The position numbers and the translations under genes were made by a program. DNA of 64,000 bases from Staphylococcus xylosus (GTDB lineage Bacteria; Bacillota; Bacilli; Staphylococcales; Staphylococcaceae): positions 124,001-188,000 of the forward strand of contig NZ_MRZO01000006.1 in assembly GCF_002732165.1 (NCBI RefSeq). The letters run 5' to 3'. The notes under the pieces were generated by a model. It was not told the origin of the DNA. It did no database searches and worked only from the letters and a program-made list of their open reading frames with translations. Positions 1 through 9,846 of the stretch are shown here, one piece after another (within the stretch, counting starts at the first letter, position 1; each line of letters begins with the position of its first letter).

Positions 1-1
1 G

Positions 2-211
2 CAATTATTTAGTGAAACACAAGGGCGCTATATTGTTGCAGTAAAAGAAGGACAAACGTTAGAAATTGAAAATGCTGTAGAAATTGGTCAGTTAACAAAT
101 GATGGTCAATTTAAAGTAGCTAATGATGAGGTTCAAGTAACACGTGATGTTCAAAACCTTACTGATATATGGGAAGGAGCAATACCTAAATGTATGACAG
201 CAACGGACTAA
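2..211 (+). CDS. purL: Phosphoribosylformylglycinamidine synthase, large subunit (C-terminal fragment)
   Basis: Only the last 69 codons lie in the window; the reading frame is open from base 2. The fragment resembles the C-terminal part of PurL (ribosomal-subunit-like turn followed by a tail reading [16 protein letters not shown]). PurL is the synthetase subunit that makes FGAM from FGAR, ATP and glutamine-derived ammonia in purine biosynthesis. It overlaps the purF start by 22 bp, a staphylococcal pur-operon arrangement that points to translational coupling. The assignment rests on the tail sequence together with the position directly before purF. Confidence 0.88.
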   Translation, partial: QLFSETQGRYIVAVKEGQTLEIENAVEIGQLTNDGQFKVANDEVQVTRDVQNLTDIWEGAIPKCMTATD

Positions 212-1677
212 ATGAAGAATGTGGTGTATTTGGAATTTGGGATCATCCTGAATCTGCACAATTAACTTATATGGGCTTACACAGTTTACAACATCGTGGG
301 CAAGAAGGTGCTGGTATAGTATGCTCTGATGGTGAAAAGTTAATTGGTGAACGTGGTTTAGGATTGTTAACAGAAGCAATCTCTGATATTCAACTTGAAA
401 CTTTCAAATCATACCAGCATGCTATTGGTCATGTGAGATACGCAACATCTGGTAATAAAGGTATTGAAAATATCCAACCGTTTTTATACCACTTTTATGA
501 TATGAGTGTTGCAGTTTGTCATAATGGAAATCTGATAAACGCACAAAGTTTAAAGCGTTCATTAGAACATCAGGGGTCTATTTTTCATTCATCATCGGAT
601 ACAGAAGTTATCATGCATTTAATTAGAAGAAGTAAAGCGCCGACCTTTGAAGACGCATTCCAAGAAAGCTTGAGAAAGATAAAAGGTGGATTTACTTTTG
701 CTATTTTAACTAAAGATGCATTATATGGTGCAGTTGATCCTAATGCAATTAGACCATTAGCTGTAGGTAAGATGAAAAACGGTTCTTACATGATTGCGAG
801 TGAAACATGTGCGATTGATGTATTAGGTGCTGAATTTGTACGCGATATTCATGCAGGAGAATACGTTGTGATTAATGACGAAGGTATTAGAGTAGAGTCA
901 TACACGAGACACACGACGACAGCTATTTCTGCTATGGAATATATTTACTTTGCTAGACCTGATTCTACAATTGCTGGTAAAAATGTTCACGCTGTTAGAA
1001 AGCAATCTGGGAAGCAACTAGCTAAAGAAAGTCCAGCTAACAACGCAGATATGGTCATTGGAGTGCCGAACTCCTCATTATCTGCTGCTTCTGGTTACGC
1101 AGAAGAAAGTGGGCTACCTTATGAAATGGGCCTAGTTAAAAACCAATACGTTGCACGTACATTTATACAACCGACCCAAGAATTACGTGAACAAGGTGTA
1201 CGCGTAAAATTATCAGCGGTTAAGGATATTGTTCAAGATAAAAATATCGTACTTGTAGATGATTCAATTGTTCGAGGTACAACTAGTAGACGCATCGTGC
1301 AAATGTTGAAAGATGCTGGTGCAAGAGAAGTACATGTACGCATCGCGTCGCCTGAGTTTATGTTCCCGAGCTTTTATGGTATCGACGTTTCGACAACAGC
1401 TGAACTTATTTCTGCCAACAAATCGCCAGAAGAAATAAGCGAACATATTGGTGCAGATTCGTTAGCTTATCTATCGGTTGATGGATTGATCGATTCCATC
1501 GGACTTGAAGTAGATGCACCATACAGTGGATTATGTGTAGAAAGTTTTACTGGTGACTATCCAGCAGGACTTTATGACTATGAAGAAGATTATATAGCAC
1601 ATCTAAGTGACCGCCAAAAAGCATATATAGCAGATCATAAACAATTCTTTGATAGAGAGGGTAATTTAAATGTCTAA
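190..1677 (+). CDS. purF: Amidophosphoribosyltransferase
   Basis: Catalyses the first committed step of purine synthesis, PRPP plus glutamine to phosphoribosylamine, in the cytosol. The 495-residue product begins with a ten-residue propeptide followed by Cys11 (EECGVFG), the nucleophile of class II Ntn glutamine amidotransferases, which becomes N-terminal after processing. The glutaminase half holds CHNGN. The C-terminal half has the PRPP-binding loop [13 protein letters not shown] near residue 355. Length is normal for Gram-positive PurF. It overlaps purL upstream and purM by 8 bp downstream, so it belongs to one operon. No regulatory site is visible because the operon promoter lies outside the window. 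Confidence 0.97.
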   Translation: MYDSNGLNEECGVFGIWDHPESAQLTYMGLHSLQHRGQEGAGIVCSDGEKLIGERGLGLLTEAISDIQLETFKSYQHAIGHVRYATSGNKGIENIQPFLYHFYDMSVAVCHNGNLINAQSLKRSLEHQGSIFHSSSDTEVIMHLIRRSKAPTFEDAFQESLRKIKGGFTFAILTKDALYGAVDPNAIRPLAVGKMKNGSYMIASETCAIDVLGAEFVRDIHAGEYVVINDEGIRVESYTRHTTTAISAMEYIYFARPDSTIAGKNVHAVRKQSGKQLAKESPANNADMVIGVPNSSLSAASGYAEESGLPYEMGLVKNQYVARTFIQPTQELREQGVRVKLSAVKDIVQDKNIVLVDDSIVRGTTSRRIVQMLKDAGAREVHVRIASPEFMFPSFYGIDVSTTAELISANKSPEEISEHIGADSLAYLSVDGLIDSIGLEVDAPYSGLCVESFTGDYPAGLYDYEEDYIAHLSDRQKAYIADHKQFFDREGNLNV

Positions 1678-2698
1678 AGCATATCAACAAGCCGGTGTAG
1701 ATATTAATGCAGGTTATGAAGCAGTAAATCGTATGTCTAGTCACGTTAAGAGAACAATGCGTAAAGAAGTACTTGGTGGTTTAGGTGGCTTTGGGGCAAC
1801 ATTTGACCTATCACAATTAAACATGAAAGAACCATTACTCGTTTCAGGTACAGACGGAGTAGGTACAAAATTAAAATTAGCAATAGATAACGATAAACAT
1901 GACACAATTGGTATTGATGCCGTTGCAATGTGCGTCAATGATATTTTAACTACAGGTGCTGAACCACTGTATTTCTTAGATTATATTGCAACACATAAAG
2001 TTGTCCCAGAAGTCATCGAACAAATTGTCAAAGGGGTAAGTGACGGTTGTGAAGAGACACATACTGCTTTAATTGGTGGAGAAACTGCAGAGATGGGTGA
2101 AATGTATCACGAAGGTGAATATGATTTGGCAGGATTTGCTGTAGGTGCTGTTGAAAAAAGTGAATATATTGATGGTTCTTCCGTAAAGCCAGGTCAAGTT
2201 ATCTTAGGACTTGAATCTAGTGGTATTCATTCCAATGGTTACAGCTTAGTGAGAAAATTAATCGAAAAATCTAAAATTGATTTACAAGATAACTACAATG
2301 ATGAACAAACATATTTAGAAGCGTTTTTAGAACCAACAAGATTATATGTTACTCCAGTATTAGCTGTTAAAGAAGCTGTTAACATTCATGCTATGACACA
2401 CATTACAGGCGGTGGATTTTATGAAAATATTCCTAGAGCATTACCAGAGGGTGTCACTGCCAAAATAGACGTAACTAAATTCCCGACATTACCAATTTTT
2501 GATTGGTTGCAACAACAAGGAGAAATTGAAACTGAAGAAATGTACAATATTTTTAATATGGGTATTGGTTTTACGCTTGTCGTAGATGAGGCCCAAGTAC
2601 AAACGACTTTAGATATACTAAAAAAACAAAATGTAAATGCTTATGCAATTGGAGAAATCGTTGAAGGCGAAGAACCAATTCAATTAACGGGGGTATAA
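1670..2698 (+). CDS. purM: Phosphoribosylformylglycinamidine cyclo-ligase (AIR synthetase)
   Basis: Closes the imidazole ring: FGAM plus ATP gives AIR. The 342-residue protein has the family N-terminus ([15 protein letters not shown]), the glycine-rich segment [12 protein letters not shown], the [10 protein letters not shown] motif and the later [16 protein letters not shown] block, all typical of the PurM/ThiL fold. The start at 1670 is inside the purF end and is preceded by AGAGAGG, so translation is probably coupled to purF. Followed two bases later by purN. Confidence 0.97.
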   Translation: MSKAYQQAGVDINAGYEAVNRMSSHVKRTMRKEVLGGLGGFGATFDLSQLNMKEPLLVSGTDGVGTKLKLAIDNDKHDTIGIDAVAMCVNDILTTGAEPLYFLDYIATHKVVPEVIEQIVKGVSDGCEETHTALIGGETAEMGEMYHEGEYDLAGFAVGAVEKSEYIDGSSVKPGQVILGLESSGIHSNGYSLVRKLIEKSKIDLQDNYNDEQTYLEAFLEPTRLYVTPVLAVKEAVNIHAMTHITGGGFYENIPRALPEGVTAKIDVTKFPTLPIFDWLQQQGEIETEEMYNIFNMGIGFTLVVDEAQVQTTLDILKKQNVNAYAIGEIVEGEEPIQLTGV

Positions 2699-2700
2699 AA

Positions 2701-3267
2701 GTGACCAAAATAGCTATTTTTGCGTCAGGGTCAGGTAGTAATTTTGAGAGTATAATGACACAAATTGAGCAAGGTAATCTTCCTCATATTGAAGTGACAG
2801 CATTGTACACAGATCAAGTGAGTGCACATTGTATTGAACGTGCTAGGAAATACAATCTAGATGTACATATTAACGAATTGAAAAACTTTGATTCTAAAGC
2901 AGACTACGAACGGAAAATTATAGAGTGGCTTACTTCAGAAAAAGTTGAATGGATAGTCTTAGCAGGCTATATGAAATTAATTGGCGAAAATATTTTGAAA
3001 GCCTATGATAAAAGGATTTTAAATATTCATCCATCCTTATTACCTAAATACAAAGGTAAAGATGCGGTGGGGCAAGCACTAGCAAGTGGTGACGACATAA
3101 CGGGTACAACGGTACATTATGTCGATAGTGGGATGGATACAGGAGAAATTATCGAACAAAGAACATGTGATATATACCCGGACGATACTAAAGCTGATTT
3201 AGAAGAGCGAATAAAAGCATTAGAACATGAATTATACCCAGCAGTCATTTCAAAAATCATTCAATAA
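2701..3267 (+). CDS. purN: Phosphoribosylglycinamide formyltransferase
   Basis: Transfers the formyl group of 10-formyl-THF to GAR. The 188-residue protein shows the formyltransferase core: [10 protein letters not shown] at the phosphate-binding N-terminus, catalytic Asn108 and His110 in [14 protein letters not shown], and Asp146 in GMDTGEI. The start codon is GTG, preceded by AACGGGGGTATAAAA at the purM end, whose G-run is the likely ribosome binding site. It lies tightly between purM (2 bp) and purH in the operon. Normal length, no anomalies. Confidence 0.96.
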   Translation: MTKIAIFASGSGSNFESIMTQIEQGNLPHIEVTALYTDQVSAHCIERARKYNLDVHINELKNFDSKADYERKIIEWLTSEKVEWIVLAGYMKLIGENILKAYDKRILNIHPSLLPKYKGKDAVGQALASGDDITGTTVHYVDSGMDTGEIIEQRTCDIYPDDTKADLEERIKALEHELYPAVISKIIQ

Positions 3268-3282
3268 GAGGTGCAAGTAATA

Positions 3283-4761
3283 ATGAAGAAAGCAATTTTA
3301 AGTGTGTCTAACAAAACAGGGATTGTAGCGTTTGCGCAATCACTTACAAAAAATGGTTATGAATTATATTCAACAGGTGGAACGATGCGTGCAATCGCAG
3401 AAGCGGGCGTACCTGTAAAATCTATTTCTGACTTAACGCAATTTGAAGAAATTATGGATGGCAGAGTTAAGACGTTACATCCATCGGTGCATGGTGGTAT
3501 TTTAGCAGATCGTGATAAACCTGAACACTTAGAACAATTAAAAGAACAACAAATTGATTTAATAGATATGGTCGTGGTGAATCTTTACCCATTTAAAGAA
3601 ACGGTTGCTAATCCAAATGTTACAGATGATGACGCGATTGAAAATATAGATATTGGTGGTCCTACAATGTTACGTGCAGCAGCTAAGAACTATAAACACG
3701 TAACAACAGTAGTTCACCCTGCTGATTATAATGAAATCATAAATAGATTAAAAGAAGACCAGTTAGATGAAGATTATCGTAAATCATTAATGATTAAAGT
3801 ATTTGAACATACAAATGAATATGATGCTGCAATTGTCGATTATTTTAAAGATAATAAAGAAAGTTTACGTTATGGTGAAAACCCACAACAGTCTGCATAT
3901 TTTGTACGTACTTCGGATGCATCACATACACTTGCCGGTGCTAAGCAATTACACGGTAAACAATTAAGTTATAATAATATTAAAGATGCTGACGCTGCTT
4001 TATCACTTGTTAAACAGTTTGAACAACCAGCAGCAGTTGCTGTGAAACATATGAATCCTTGTGGCGTTGGCGTTGCTAGTTCAATTGATGAAGCTTACCA
4101 ACATGCCTTTGAAGCTGACAGCCAATCTATCTTTGGTGGTATTGTAGCTTTAAATAGAACAGTTGAAAAATCATTAGCTGAAACATTGCATGGTATTTTC
4201 CTAGAAGTTATTATTGCACCAAAATTCACGCAAGAAGCTTTAGATGTTTTAAGTCAAAAGAAAAATATTAGATTATTAGAAATTGATATGACTATTGATA
4301 ATAGTGAACAAGAAGTTGTATCAGTCTCAGGTGGTTACTTAGTACAAGATAAAGACAATGTAGCTTTGAAACGTGAAGAAATGAATGTCGTAACTGATGT
4401 TGAACCTACAGAAGCACAATGGGATGCGATGTTACTAGGGTGGAAAGTAGTTGCTTCAGTTAAAAGTAATGCAATTATATTAAGTAACGCCAAACAAACT
4501 GTGGGTATTGGTGCAGGACAAATGAACCGTGTTGGCTCAGCGCAAATCGCTATTGATCGTGCGATTGAAATTAACGACGATGTAGCAATGATTTCCGATG
4601 GTTTCTTCCCAATGGATGATACTGTTGAGCTAGCTGCTAAATCAGGCATTAAAGCGATTATTCAACCAGGTGGTTCAATTAAAGACCAAGCATCTATTGA
4701 TATGGCAAATAAACACGGTATTGCTATGGTAACTACAGGCGTTAGACACTTTAAACATTAA
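3283..4761 (+). CDS. purH: Bifunctional AICAR transformylase / IMP cyclohydrolase
   Basis: Carries out the last two steps of IMP synthesis. The 492-residue product has an MGS-like IMP cyclohydrolase domain at the N-terminus (about residues 1-145, with STGGTMRAI and [12 protein letters not shown]) and an AICAR transformylase domain with [11 protein letters not shown], which carries the Lys-His catalytic pair. A longer frame from a GTG at 3271 exists, but that GTG is part of the ribosome binding site AAGAGGTG. The ATG at 3283 has proper spacing and gives the family N-terminus [14 protein letters not shown], so it is chosen. Confidence 0.96.
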   Translation: MKKAILSVSNKTGIVAFAQSLTKNGYELYSTGGTMRAIAEAGVPVKSISDLTQFEEIMDGRVKTLHPSVHGGILADRDKPEHLEQLKEQQIDLIDMVVVNLYPFKETVANPNVTDDDAIENIDIGGPTMLRAAAKNYKHVTTVVHPADYNEIINRLKEDQLDEDYRKSLMIKVFEHTNEYDAAIVDYFKDNKESLRYGENPQQSAYFVRTSDASHTLAGAKQLHGKQLSYNNIKDADAALSLVKQFEQPAAVAVKHMNPCGVGVASSIDEAYQHAFEADSQSIFGGIVALNRTVEKSLAETLHGIFLEVIIAPKFTQEALDVLSQKKNIRLLEIDMTIDNSEQEVVSVSGGYLVQDKDNVALKREEMNVVTDVEPTEAQWDAMLLGWKVVASVKSNAIILSNAKQTVGIGAGQMNRVGSAQIAIDRAIEINDDVAMISDGFFPMDDTVELAAKSGIKAIIQPGGSIKDQASIDMANKHGIAMVTTGVRHFKH

Positions 4762-4781
4762 TAATGGAGGCCATATATTAT

Positions 4782-6020
4782 ATGAAAGTACTTGTAATTG
4801 GTGCAGGTGGTAGAGAACATGTTTTAGCACATAAATTAAGTCAATCACCTCTCGTTAATGAAATACATGCTATCCCAGGTAATGATGCAATGGCAGATGT
4901 AGCGATAATCCATACGGAAATAGCTGAAACTGATCATGAAAAAATAGTGGCATTTGCACAACAACATGAAATAGCGTGGACGATTATTGGGCCAGAACTA
5001 CCACTAACAGAAGGTTTAACTGATAAATTACAAGCAGCAGATGTCAAAGTGTTTGGTCCAAATCAAGCTGCTGCGCAAATAGAAGGTTCAAAATTATTTG
5101 CAAAACAATTAATGGAAAAATATAAAATACCAACGGCAGAATACAAAGAAATTACTAATAAACAGAGTGCCTTACAATATATTGCATCTTGTGAATATCC
5201 TGTTGTATTAAAGAAAGATGGGTTAGCTGCTGGTAAAGGTGTTATTATTGCAAATAATTATGAAGAAGCACAAGCAGGTGTAGAAACTTTATATCCTGAA
5301 GAAAAGGGTGTTGTTGTATTTGAACAATTCCTTGAAGGCGAAGAATTTTCACTTATGACTATGGTTAATGGTGACTACGCAGTACCATTTGATTGTATTG
5401 CGCAAGATCATAAACGTGCATACGATAATGATCAAGGCCCAAACACAGGTGGGATGGGTGCTTATTGTCCAGTACCTCATATTGATGAATCAATCTTGAA
5501 ACGTACTAACGACGAAATTGCTCAACCAATTGCCAAAGCTATGGTCCAAGAAGGGTATTCATTTTTTGGTGTGCTTTATATAGGCGCAATTATTACAGCA
5601 GACGGTCCAAAAGTAATAGAATTTAATGCTCGTTTTGGTGATCCTGAAGCACAAGTACTACTCACACGTATGGAGAGCGACTTGATGCAACATATAATTG
5701 ATTTAGAAGAAAAAGCGCCTATCAATTTCGAATGGAAAGATAATGCGGTTGTAGGTGTTATGTTAGCTTCAAAAGGTTATCCAGGACAATATGAAAAAGG
5801 GCATCGAGTATCAGGGTTTAATTTAAATGGAGATTACTTTATAAGTGGTTTAAAGAAAGAAAATGATGAGTATGTTACTTCGGGCGGTCGTGTCATATTA
5901 GCATTAGGCGAAGGTGAAAATATTGCTGAAGCTAAATTTAATGCCTATGAAGCGGTCGACAAAATAGAAAGCGATGGTCTTTTCTATCGTAAAGATATTA
6001 GTAATAAAGCAATAAAATAG
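4782..6020 (+). CDS. purD: Phosphoribosylamine--glycine ligase (GAR synthetase)
   Basis: ATP-grasp enzyme that joins phosphoribosylamine and glycine. The 412-residue protein starts [13 protein letters not shown]. It has the ATP-grasp loop [13 protein letters not shown] and the Mg-binding block [12 protein letters not shown] near residue 290. An upstream in-frame ATG at 4764 overlaps the Shine-Dalgarno GGAGG (4766-4770), so the start is taken at 4782. It is the last gene of the pur operon and is followed by a strong terminator at 6043. Confidence 0.96.
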   Translation: MKVLVIGAGGREHVLAHKLSQSPLVNEIHAIPGNDAMADVAIIHTEIAETDHEKIVAFAQQHEIAWTIIGPELPLTEGLTDKLQAADVKVFGPNQAAAQIEGSKLFAKQLMEKYKIPTAEYKEITNKQSALQYIASCEYPVVLKKDGLAAGKGVIIANNYEEAQAGVETLYPEEKGVVVFEQFLEGEEFSLMTMVNGDYAVPFDCIAQDHKRAYDNDQGPNTGGMGAYCPVPHIDESILKRTNDEIAQPIAKAMVQEGYSFFGVLYIGAIITADGPKVIEFNARFGDPEAQVLLTRMESDLMQHIIDLEEKAPINFEWKDNAVVGVMLASKGYPGQYEKGHRVSGFNLNGDYFISGLKKENDEYVTSGGRVILALGEGENIAEAKFNAYEAVDKIESDGLFYRKDISNKAIK

Positions 6021-6042
6021 TTAAAAGTTTATCATGAAATTA

Positions 6043-6093
6043 AAAAGCGATTGGACAAAGTGGTTTAAATTTTGTCCAATCGCTTTTCTTTTT
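6043..6093. terminator. Rho-independent terminator after purD, probably bidirectional
   Basis: A 17-bp perfect stem (AAAAGCGATTGGACAAA pairing with 6071-6087) encloses an 11-nt loop and is followed by CTTTTT. The A-run on the left arm gives a U-tract on the opposite strand, so it can also end the ykoEDC transcript arriving on the minus strand. Confidence 0.93.
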
Positions 6094-6128
6094 GGATAAT
6101 ATGTCTACTTAAAAAGTGGTTAATCCTT

Positions 6129-6935
6129 TTAATAAATATCTGTTACACGTATATCTTCAATGCCAGTAATGGGAATGTATTGAGCTAATAAATAAGCACT
6201 TAATAACATGATACCCATTACTAAAATTAATAGAAAATCTTTATACGAGAAAGGCGCATAATAATAATATGTTCTTGGACCATCTTTAAATCCATTTTTT
6301 TCCATTGCTACAGATAGCTGATGTGCTTTACGAATATTTTGGCTTAACAAAGGAATTAATAAATGTTTTAATTTTTTAAAGCCACGATAATTTTGTGCGT
6401 TAATTAACTGATAACGCATTTTTAATGATTTTCTAAGTTGTATTAATGAAATGAACATAAGTGGAACCATACGAATTGCTGCCATAAAGGCATAAGCAAC
6501 TTTAGGTTTTACTTTTAAGTGTTGCATTAAACTGTAAAAAACTAAAACAATCTGAGAAGTGAAAGCAATTAAAACCCCGAAAAATGAGATGGTAGTCGTA
6601 CGCATGGCTAAATGTAAGCCACGATATAAACTCTCTGAAGTAATATGGATAAAACCAAATTGGAATAGTGTGTGCGTACCATCACCATAAAAAATCATAA
6701 ACAACGCAGATATGAGGCTGAATAGCATTGTTAAAATAACAAAAGTTAAAGTGATTTTTAATTGCAAACCATTAAAAGCCAACAAAAATAGTAGCATCAA
6801 GCATACAATGTAGAGCATGAAATCAAATTGATGAACAAATATAACAAAGAAAAATAAAATAATAGCGATTGCTAACTTAGTAATTATATTTACATCATCT
6901 ACAAAAGTATAATGTTTCTTCCAAATATCAAACAT
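6129..6935 (-). CDS. ykoC: ECF transporter transmembrane component (EcfT/YkoC-like)
   Basis: Energy-coupling T subunit that links the substrate-binding membrane protein to the ATPase. The 268-residue product has several hydrophobic helices in the N-terminal half and the CbiQ/EcfT hallmark region around AAIRMVPLMFISLIQLRKSLK, followed by SQNIRKAHQLSVAMEKNGF, where Ala-Arg-type coupling helices lie in this family. A GTG at 6944 would extend it by three codons, but the ATG at 6935 follows CGGTGATT at a better distance. It overlaps the ATPase gene by 8 bp. It is the last gene of a TPP-riboswitch-controlled operon, so the substrate is inferred to be thiamine or its hydroxymethylpyrimidine precursor. 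Confidence 0.85.
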   Translation of the reverse strand: MFDIWKKHYTFVDDVNIITKLAIAIILFFFVIFVHQFDFMLYIVCLMLLFLLAFNGLQLKITLTFVILTMLFSLISALFMIFYGDGTHTLFQFGFIHITSESLYRGLHLAMRTTTISFFGVLIAFTSQIVLVFYSLMQHLKVKPKVAYAFMAAIRMVPLMFISLIQLRKSLKMRYQLINAQNYRGFKKLKHLLIPLLSQNIRKAHQLSVAMEKNGFKDGPRTYYYYAPFSYKDFLLILVMGIMLLSAYLLAQYIPITGIEDIRVTDIY

Positions 6936-8337
6936 AAGAATCACCGGCCATTTCTTCTATGACGTGATGTGATAAATGTAGTCTTCGTGTTGGATAACGA
7001 GATATAATTTCTGAATCGTGTGTAACCATAACAATAGTCTGACCACTTGCTACACGTTGTTGAAATAATTTTATTAAATTAAATGTATTATGACTATCGA
7101 GGCCGAATGTAGGCTCATCAAGTAATATGAAATCAGATGATGAACTTAGTGCGATTGCAACACTTAAACGTCTTTTTTGACCTATTGAAAGTTCATAAGG
7201 ATGTTGAGACTTTACTGATAACAAGTTAAGCGTTTCTAACATCGCTTCAGTCTGCGTCTCAGCTTCTTGTTTAGAATTAAATTTATTTCTATATTGAATA
7301 TAAATTTCATCATAAACGGAGGAGGTAATGAATTGTAACTCTGGATTTTGATAAACTAAATACATATATTTAGCGGCTACTTTAATTTTATTGAAAGGCC
7401 GATGATTCACTAACATACGTCCTTCATATTTAATTAATTGCATCATTGATTCGAGTAATGATGTTTTTCCAGAGCCATTTGCGCCTGTAATTGTAATCCA
7501 TTCTCCAGTACCTACATTTAATTGAGATATATTAACAAGATTTCGCTTACCACGTTTTATAGTTACATTATCAAATTCAAGGTCTAAGTTTGCGCTACCA
7601 CTATTGAAATGCATAGTTGGTGGGGCATATTGCCATGCGTTCGGGTGCCAAACACCATATTCTGTTAACAAATCTTCATGTTCATTCAAGATTTCCTCGG
7701 GCGTGTTATCGGCAATGATGTCACCCTCATAATTTAATAAGATGACACGATCCATATGTTGCCATATATGATTCACTTTGTGTTCGACAATAATAACTGT
7801 TTGATCTTGCCACAGGGCTTTGATTTTACCCCATAATTCTGCAGTAGATTCAACATCTAACATTGCGGTAGGTTCATCTAAAAATAAGGTGTTCGATTGT
7901 TGTAATATCGTTTCGGCAATTGCTAGTTTCTGCTTCATACCACCGCTTAGTTGATTAATGTATTGGTTTTTATCAACTTTTAAATCGACGGCTTTTAATG
8001 CGTTATCTATACGTTCATCCATTTCGTGGCGAGGAATTTGTTGATTTTCTAAAACAAAAGCTAATTCTTCGTCAACTTTAGGCATACAAAATTGACTATC
8101 TGGATCTTGGAATATAACACTACTAGAATCATCGATAATCAATTCATCATATTTGATAGGTAAATCAATAAGGTTTGGTACAATGCCACTTAATACATTT
8201 AACAAAGTGCTTTTGCCAGAACCTGATGGACCTAGTAAAAGTACTTTTTCGTTTTCGTTGATTTGAAGTGATAAATTATCAAATATCTTTCTCTTACCGT
8301 TTGGATATTTTAATCGTAAATTTTTTGTAGCTATCAA
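6928..8337 (-). CDS. ykoD: Tandem ABC ATPase of a thiamine-type ECF transporter (YkoD-like)
   Basis: A single 469-residue polypeptide carries two complete ABC ATPase halves. The first has Walker A GPSGSGKST near residue 36, signature LSGGMKQK and Walker B TLFLDEPTA. The second has Walker A GANGSGKTS near residue 283, LSIGQKRR (a degenerate signature) and FILLDEPTFG. This duplicated form is typical of YkoD and its relatives. The start codon is TTG, seven bases after AAGGAGC. It lies between ykoE and ykoC and forms the motor of the same transporter. Confidence 0.9.
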   Translation of the reverse strand: MIATKNLRLKYPNGKRKIFDNLSLQINENEKVLLLGPSGSGKSTLLNVLSGIVPNLIDLPIKYDELIIDDSSSVIFQDPDSQFCMPKVDEELAFVLENQQIPRHEMDERIDNALKAVDLKVDKNQYINQLSGGMKQKLAIAETILQQSNTLFLDEPTAMLDVESTAELWGKIKALWQDQTVIIVEHKVNHIWQHMDRVILLNYEGDIIADNTPEEILNEHEDLLTEYGVWHPNAWQYAPPTMHFNSGSANLDLEFDNVTIKRGKRNLVNISQLNVGTGEWITITGANGSGKTSLLESMMQLIKYEGRMLVNHRPFNKIKVAAKYMYLVYQNPELQFITSSVYDEIYIQYRNKFNSKQEAETQTEAMLETLNLLSVKSQHPYELSIGQKRRLSVAIALSSSSDFILLDEPTFGLDSHNTFNLIKLFQQRVASGQTIVMVTHDSEIISRYPTRRLHLSHHVIEEMAGDSYV

Positions 8338-8349
8338 CGTGATTGCTCC

Positions 8350-8925
8350 TTATAAATTATCATAGTCACTTGCTGAAGCAGGTCTAAACAATTTGGTTAC
8401 GCCCGTTTGATCCAATGCTTTTACAATATAGTAGGAAATTAGGCCGGCAACGACGATACCACTTATAAGTCTGAAGCCAATATATAACGTTAGATTCCAA
8501 CCTGCAATTTCACCTAAATAACCATAAGCAAAGTCTAAAGGTAATGTTGAAATAGAAGCTAAGAGTCCAGCGAGCATTGCAATCATTGCTGAACGAGATT
8601 TATATTTGAAAATAGCAAATACAATTTCACAGGCTACACCTTGTAATAAGGCATAGACCATAGTTGCTATATCAAAACGGCCCATGACAATAGTTTCACC
8701 GGCACCAGCAGCAAATTCAGCTAAAATTGCAATACCAGCTTTAGGAATAATTAGGTATGCAACGATAGCAGCCATGAACCAAGCACCATATGTTAATTCT
8801 TCAAAATGTAATCCTGTAACTTGTAACGCTTTATACACAAAATTCCATATGTTGTAAATAACTGCAAAAACAACAGCAATTAATACAGTCACTAGAATTT
8901 CTGAAAGCTTTAATCCTTTTGACAT
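8350..8925 (-). CDS. ykoE: ECF transporter substrate-specificity membrane protein (YkoE-like)
   Basis: Hydrophobic protein of 191 residues with about five to six membrane segments, matching the YkoE family that binds hydroxymethylpyrimidine or thiamine. The reading frame stays open upstream to 8994, but that extension runs through a terminator hairpin (8943-8978). The ATG at 8925 (MSKGLKLSEI) has a perfect TTAGGAGGCG ribosome binding site at 8931-8940, so the shorter start is chosen. It is the first gene after the TPP riboswitch and is followed at 12 bp by the ATPase gene. The exact ligand is inferred from the riboswitch. Confidence 0.88.
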   Translation of the reverse strand: MSKGLKLSEILVTVLIAVVFAVIYNIWNFVYKALQVTGLHFEELTYGAWFMAAIVAYLIIPKAGIAILAEFAAGAGETIVMGRFDIATMVYALLQGVACEIVFAIFKYKSRSAMIAMLAGLLASISTLPLDFAYGYLGEIAGWNLTLYIGFRLISGIVVAGLISYYIVKALDQTGVTKLFRPASASDYDNL

Positions 8926-8942
8926 TAAAACGCCTCCTAATA

Positions 8943-8978
8943 TAAAAAACGCACAACCTTCTAGAAAGTTGCGCGTTA
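8943..8978 (-). terminator. Riboswitch expression-platform terminator
   Basis: Read on the minus strand, a 13-bp stem with two G-U wobbles and a CTAG loop is followed by TTTTTTA. The wobbles are legal only in the minus-strand RNA, which shows the direction. It lies between the TPP aptamer and the ykoE Shine-Dalgarno, so it probably acts as the ligand-dependent transcription terminator. Confidence 0.85.
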
Positions 8979-9015
8979 AAATATAGGCATACAAATACCT
9001 GAAAATAGGTGATTA

Positions 9016-9102
9016 GTACACTTTCCTACGCTAGTTTCATCTAGATCAGGTTCAAAGGGTTTGAGGGTATACCTCATCTCAGTCACAAAACACCCCTAGT
9101 GC
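9016..9102 (-). promoter_or_regulatory. TPP riboswitch (THI element)
   Basis: On the minus strand the conserved THI-box blocks appear in order: GGGGTG near the 5' end, CTGAGAT, ACCCTTTGAACCTGATCT, and AACTAGCGTAGGAAAG at the 3' end. It is followed by a terminator and then by the ykoEDC genes. Established knowledge: TPP binding lowers expression of thiamine uptake genes. Confidence 0.95.
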
Positions 9103-9109
9103 GAATGAT

Positions 9110-9469
9110 AATTTTAAATTTAACTATAATGTATGACTTTTGTGGGATAATGTCAAGACTGTCCATTAAATTTAATATATAATGTATGTACTTTACTGCC
9201 ATTAGAGCTAATAATTCTATCATTTAATCAAGGTGCTCATATAAGACGAAGATGAGCTATTATATTAATACACATCTTATCGCATTGCATTTTAATATAT
9301 AATGTTTTCATCTAGAAATATTGTTTTAAAGCATATCATATCTATACTAATGAAATGACATTGAAAAATCACATAAGAAGGTGAGGGTAGAGCATAATTA
9401 TGCTCTACCCTCACTTGTCGAATTTACATTTATATTTTAAAGCACGTGATACTTATATTATTGAAACAT
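9110..9469. other. AT-rich intergenic region between divergent-facing units
   Basis: About 360 bases without a credible gene. It contains the presumed promoter for the riboswitch transcript near 9120-9180 (minus strand, AT-rich), a small hairpin GCTCAT/ATGAGC at 9235-9257, and a perfect 34-bp palindrome at 9381-9414 listed separately. No ORF with a ribosome binding site was seen. Confidence 0.6.
9381..9414. terminator. Perfect 34-bp palindrome, likely terminator of the 44-aa gene
   Basis: Both 17-base arms (left arm GTGAGGGTAGAGCATAA) are exactly complementary with no spacer, so the RNA would form a very stable hairpin. It lies 55 bp past the stop of the minus-strand small gene. There is no T-run directly after it on either strand (the nearest on the minus strand is TTTTT about 10 nt on), so the terminator role is likely but not textbook. 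Confidence 0.6.
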
Positions 9470-9604
9470 TTAGTCTAATGAATCTTGTACATTCTTTTTA
9501 GTTTCTTCTGTACTATCATCAGCTTTTTCTTTCTTATCTTTTAATTTATCTTCCGCTTCTTTTGCTTGTTCTGCGGCTTTTTTGTTTAATTCTTCTTTAC
9601 TCAT
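9470..9604 (-). CDS. Small highly charged protein, 44 residues
   Basis: Encodes a 44-residue protein beginning MSKEELNKKAAEQAK and ending KKNVQDSLD. It is almost wholly Lys, Glu, Asp, Ala and Gln with no aromatic residues or cysteine, so probably a soluble helical or disordered protein. AAGGAGTG lies eight bases before the ATG, which supports real translation. A SigB-like promoter (9650-9674) and a strong hairpin (9381-9414) bracket it as a one-gene unit. It looks like CsbD-type or other general-stress small proteins in composition, but I see no family motif, so no function is assigned. Confidence 0.75.
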   Translation of the reverse strand: MSKEELNKKAAEQAKEAEDKLKDKKEKADDSTEETKKNVQDSLD

Positions 9605-9649
9605 AGATTAAACACTCCTTTTAAACTATATGGCTTGTATAATATATAC

Positions 9650-9674
9650 ATACCACAACATAAAAAAATCAAAC
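9650..9674 (-). promoter_or_regulatory. SigB-like promoter of the 44-aa gene
   Basis: On the minus strand GTTTGA, 13 bases, then TGGTAT. This differs from the SigB consensus (GTTTAA-N12-15-GGGTAT) at one base in each box. It ends about 45 bases before the start codon. The call is by eye; no transcript data are available here. Confidence 0.6.
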
Positions 9675-9846
9675 AAAACTAGTGATTTAAATTTTAGTCT
9701 TAGTTATAATCAATTTATTGTTTAAATGTATGATATAAGTGGAAAGTTGACTATACATCGATTTATATCATACTATGGACGTATTTATTAAATTCTTAAA
9801 GACAAGAACTAAATGTTAATATATAATAACTTTTGAGGTGAATGGT

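Noticed and set aside
8926..8994. Extended N-terminus of YkoE (MYAYILTRNFLEG...)
   Set aside because: It would be encoded by the riboswitch terminator, and the strong Shine-Dalgarno supports the start at 8925.
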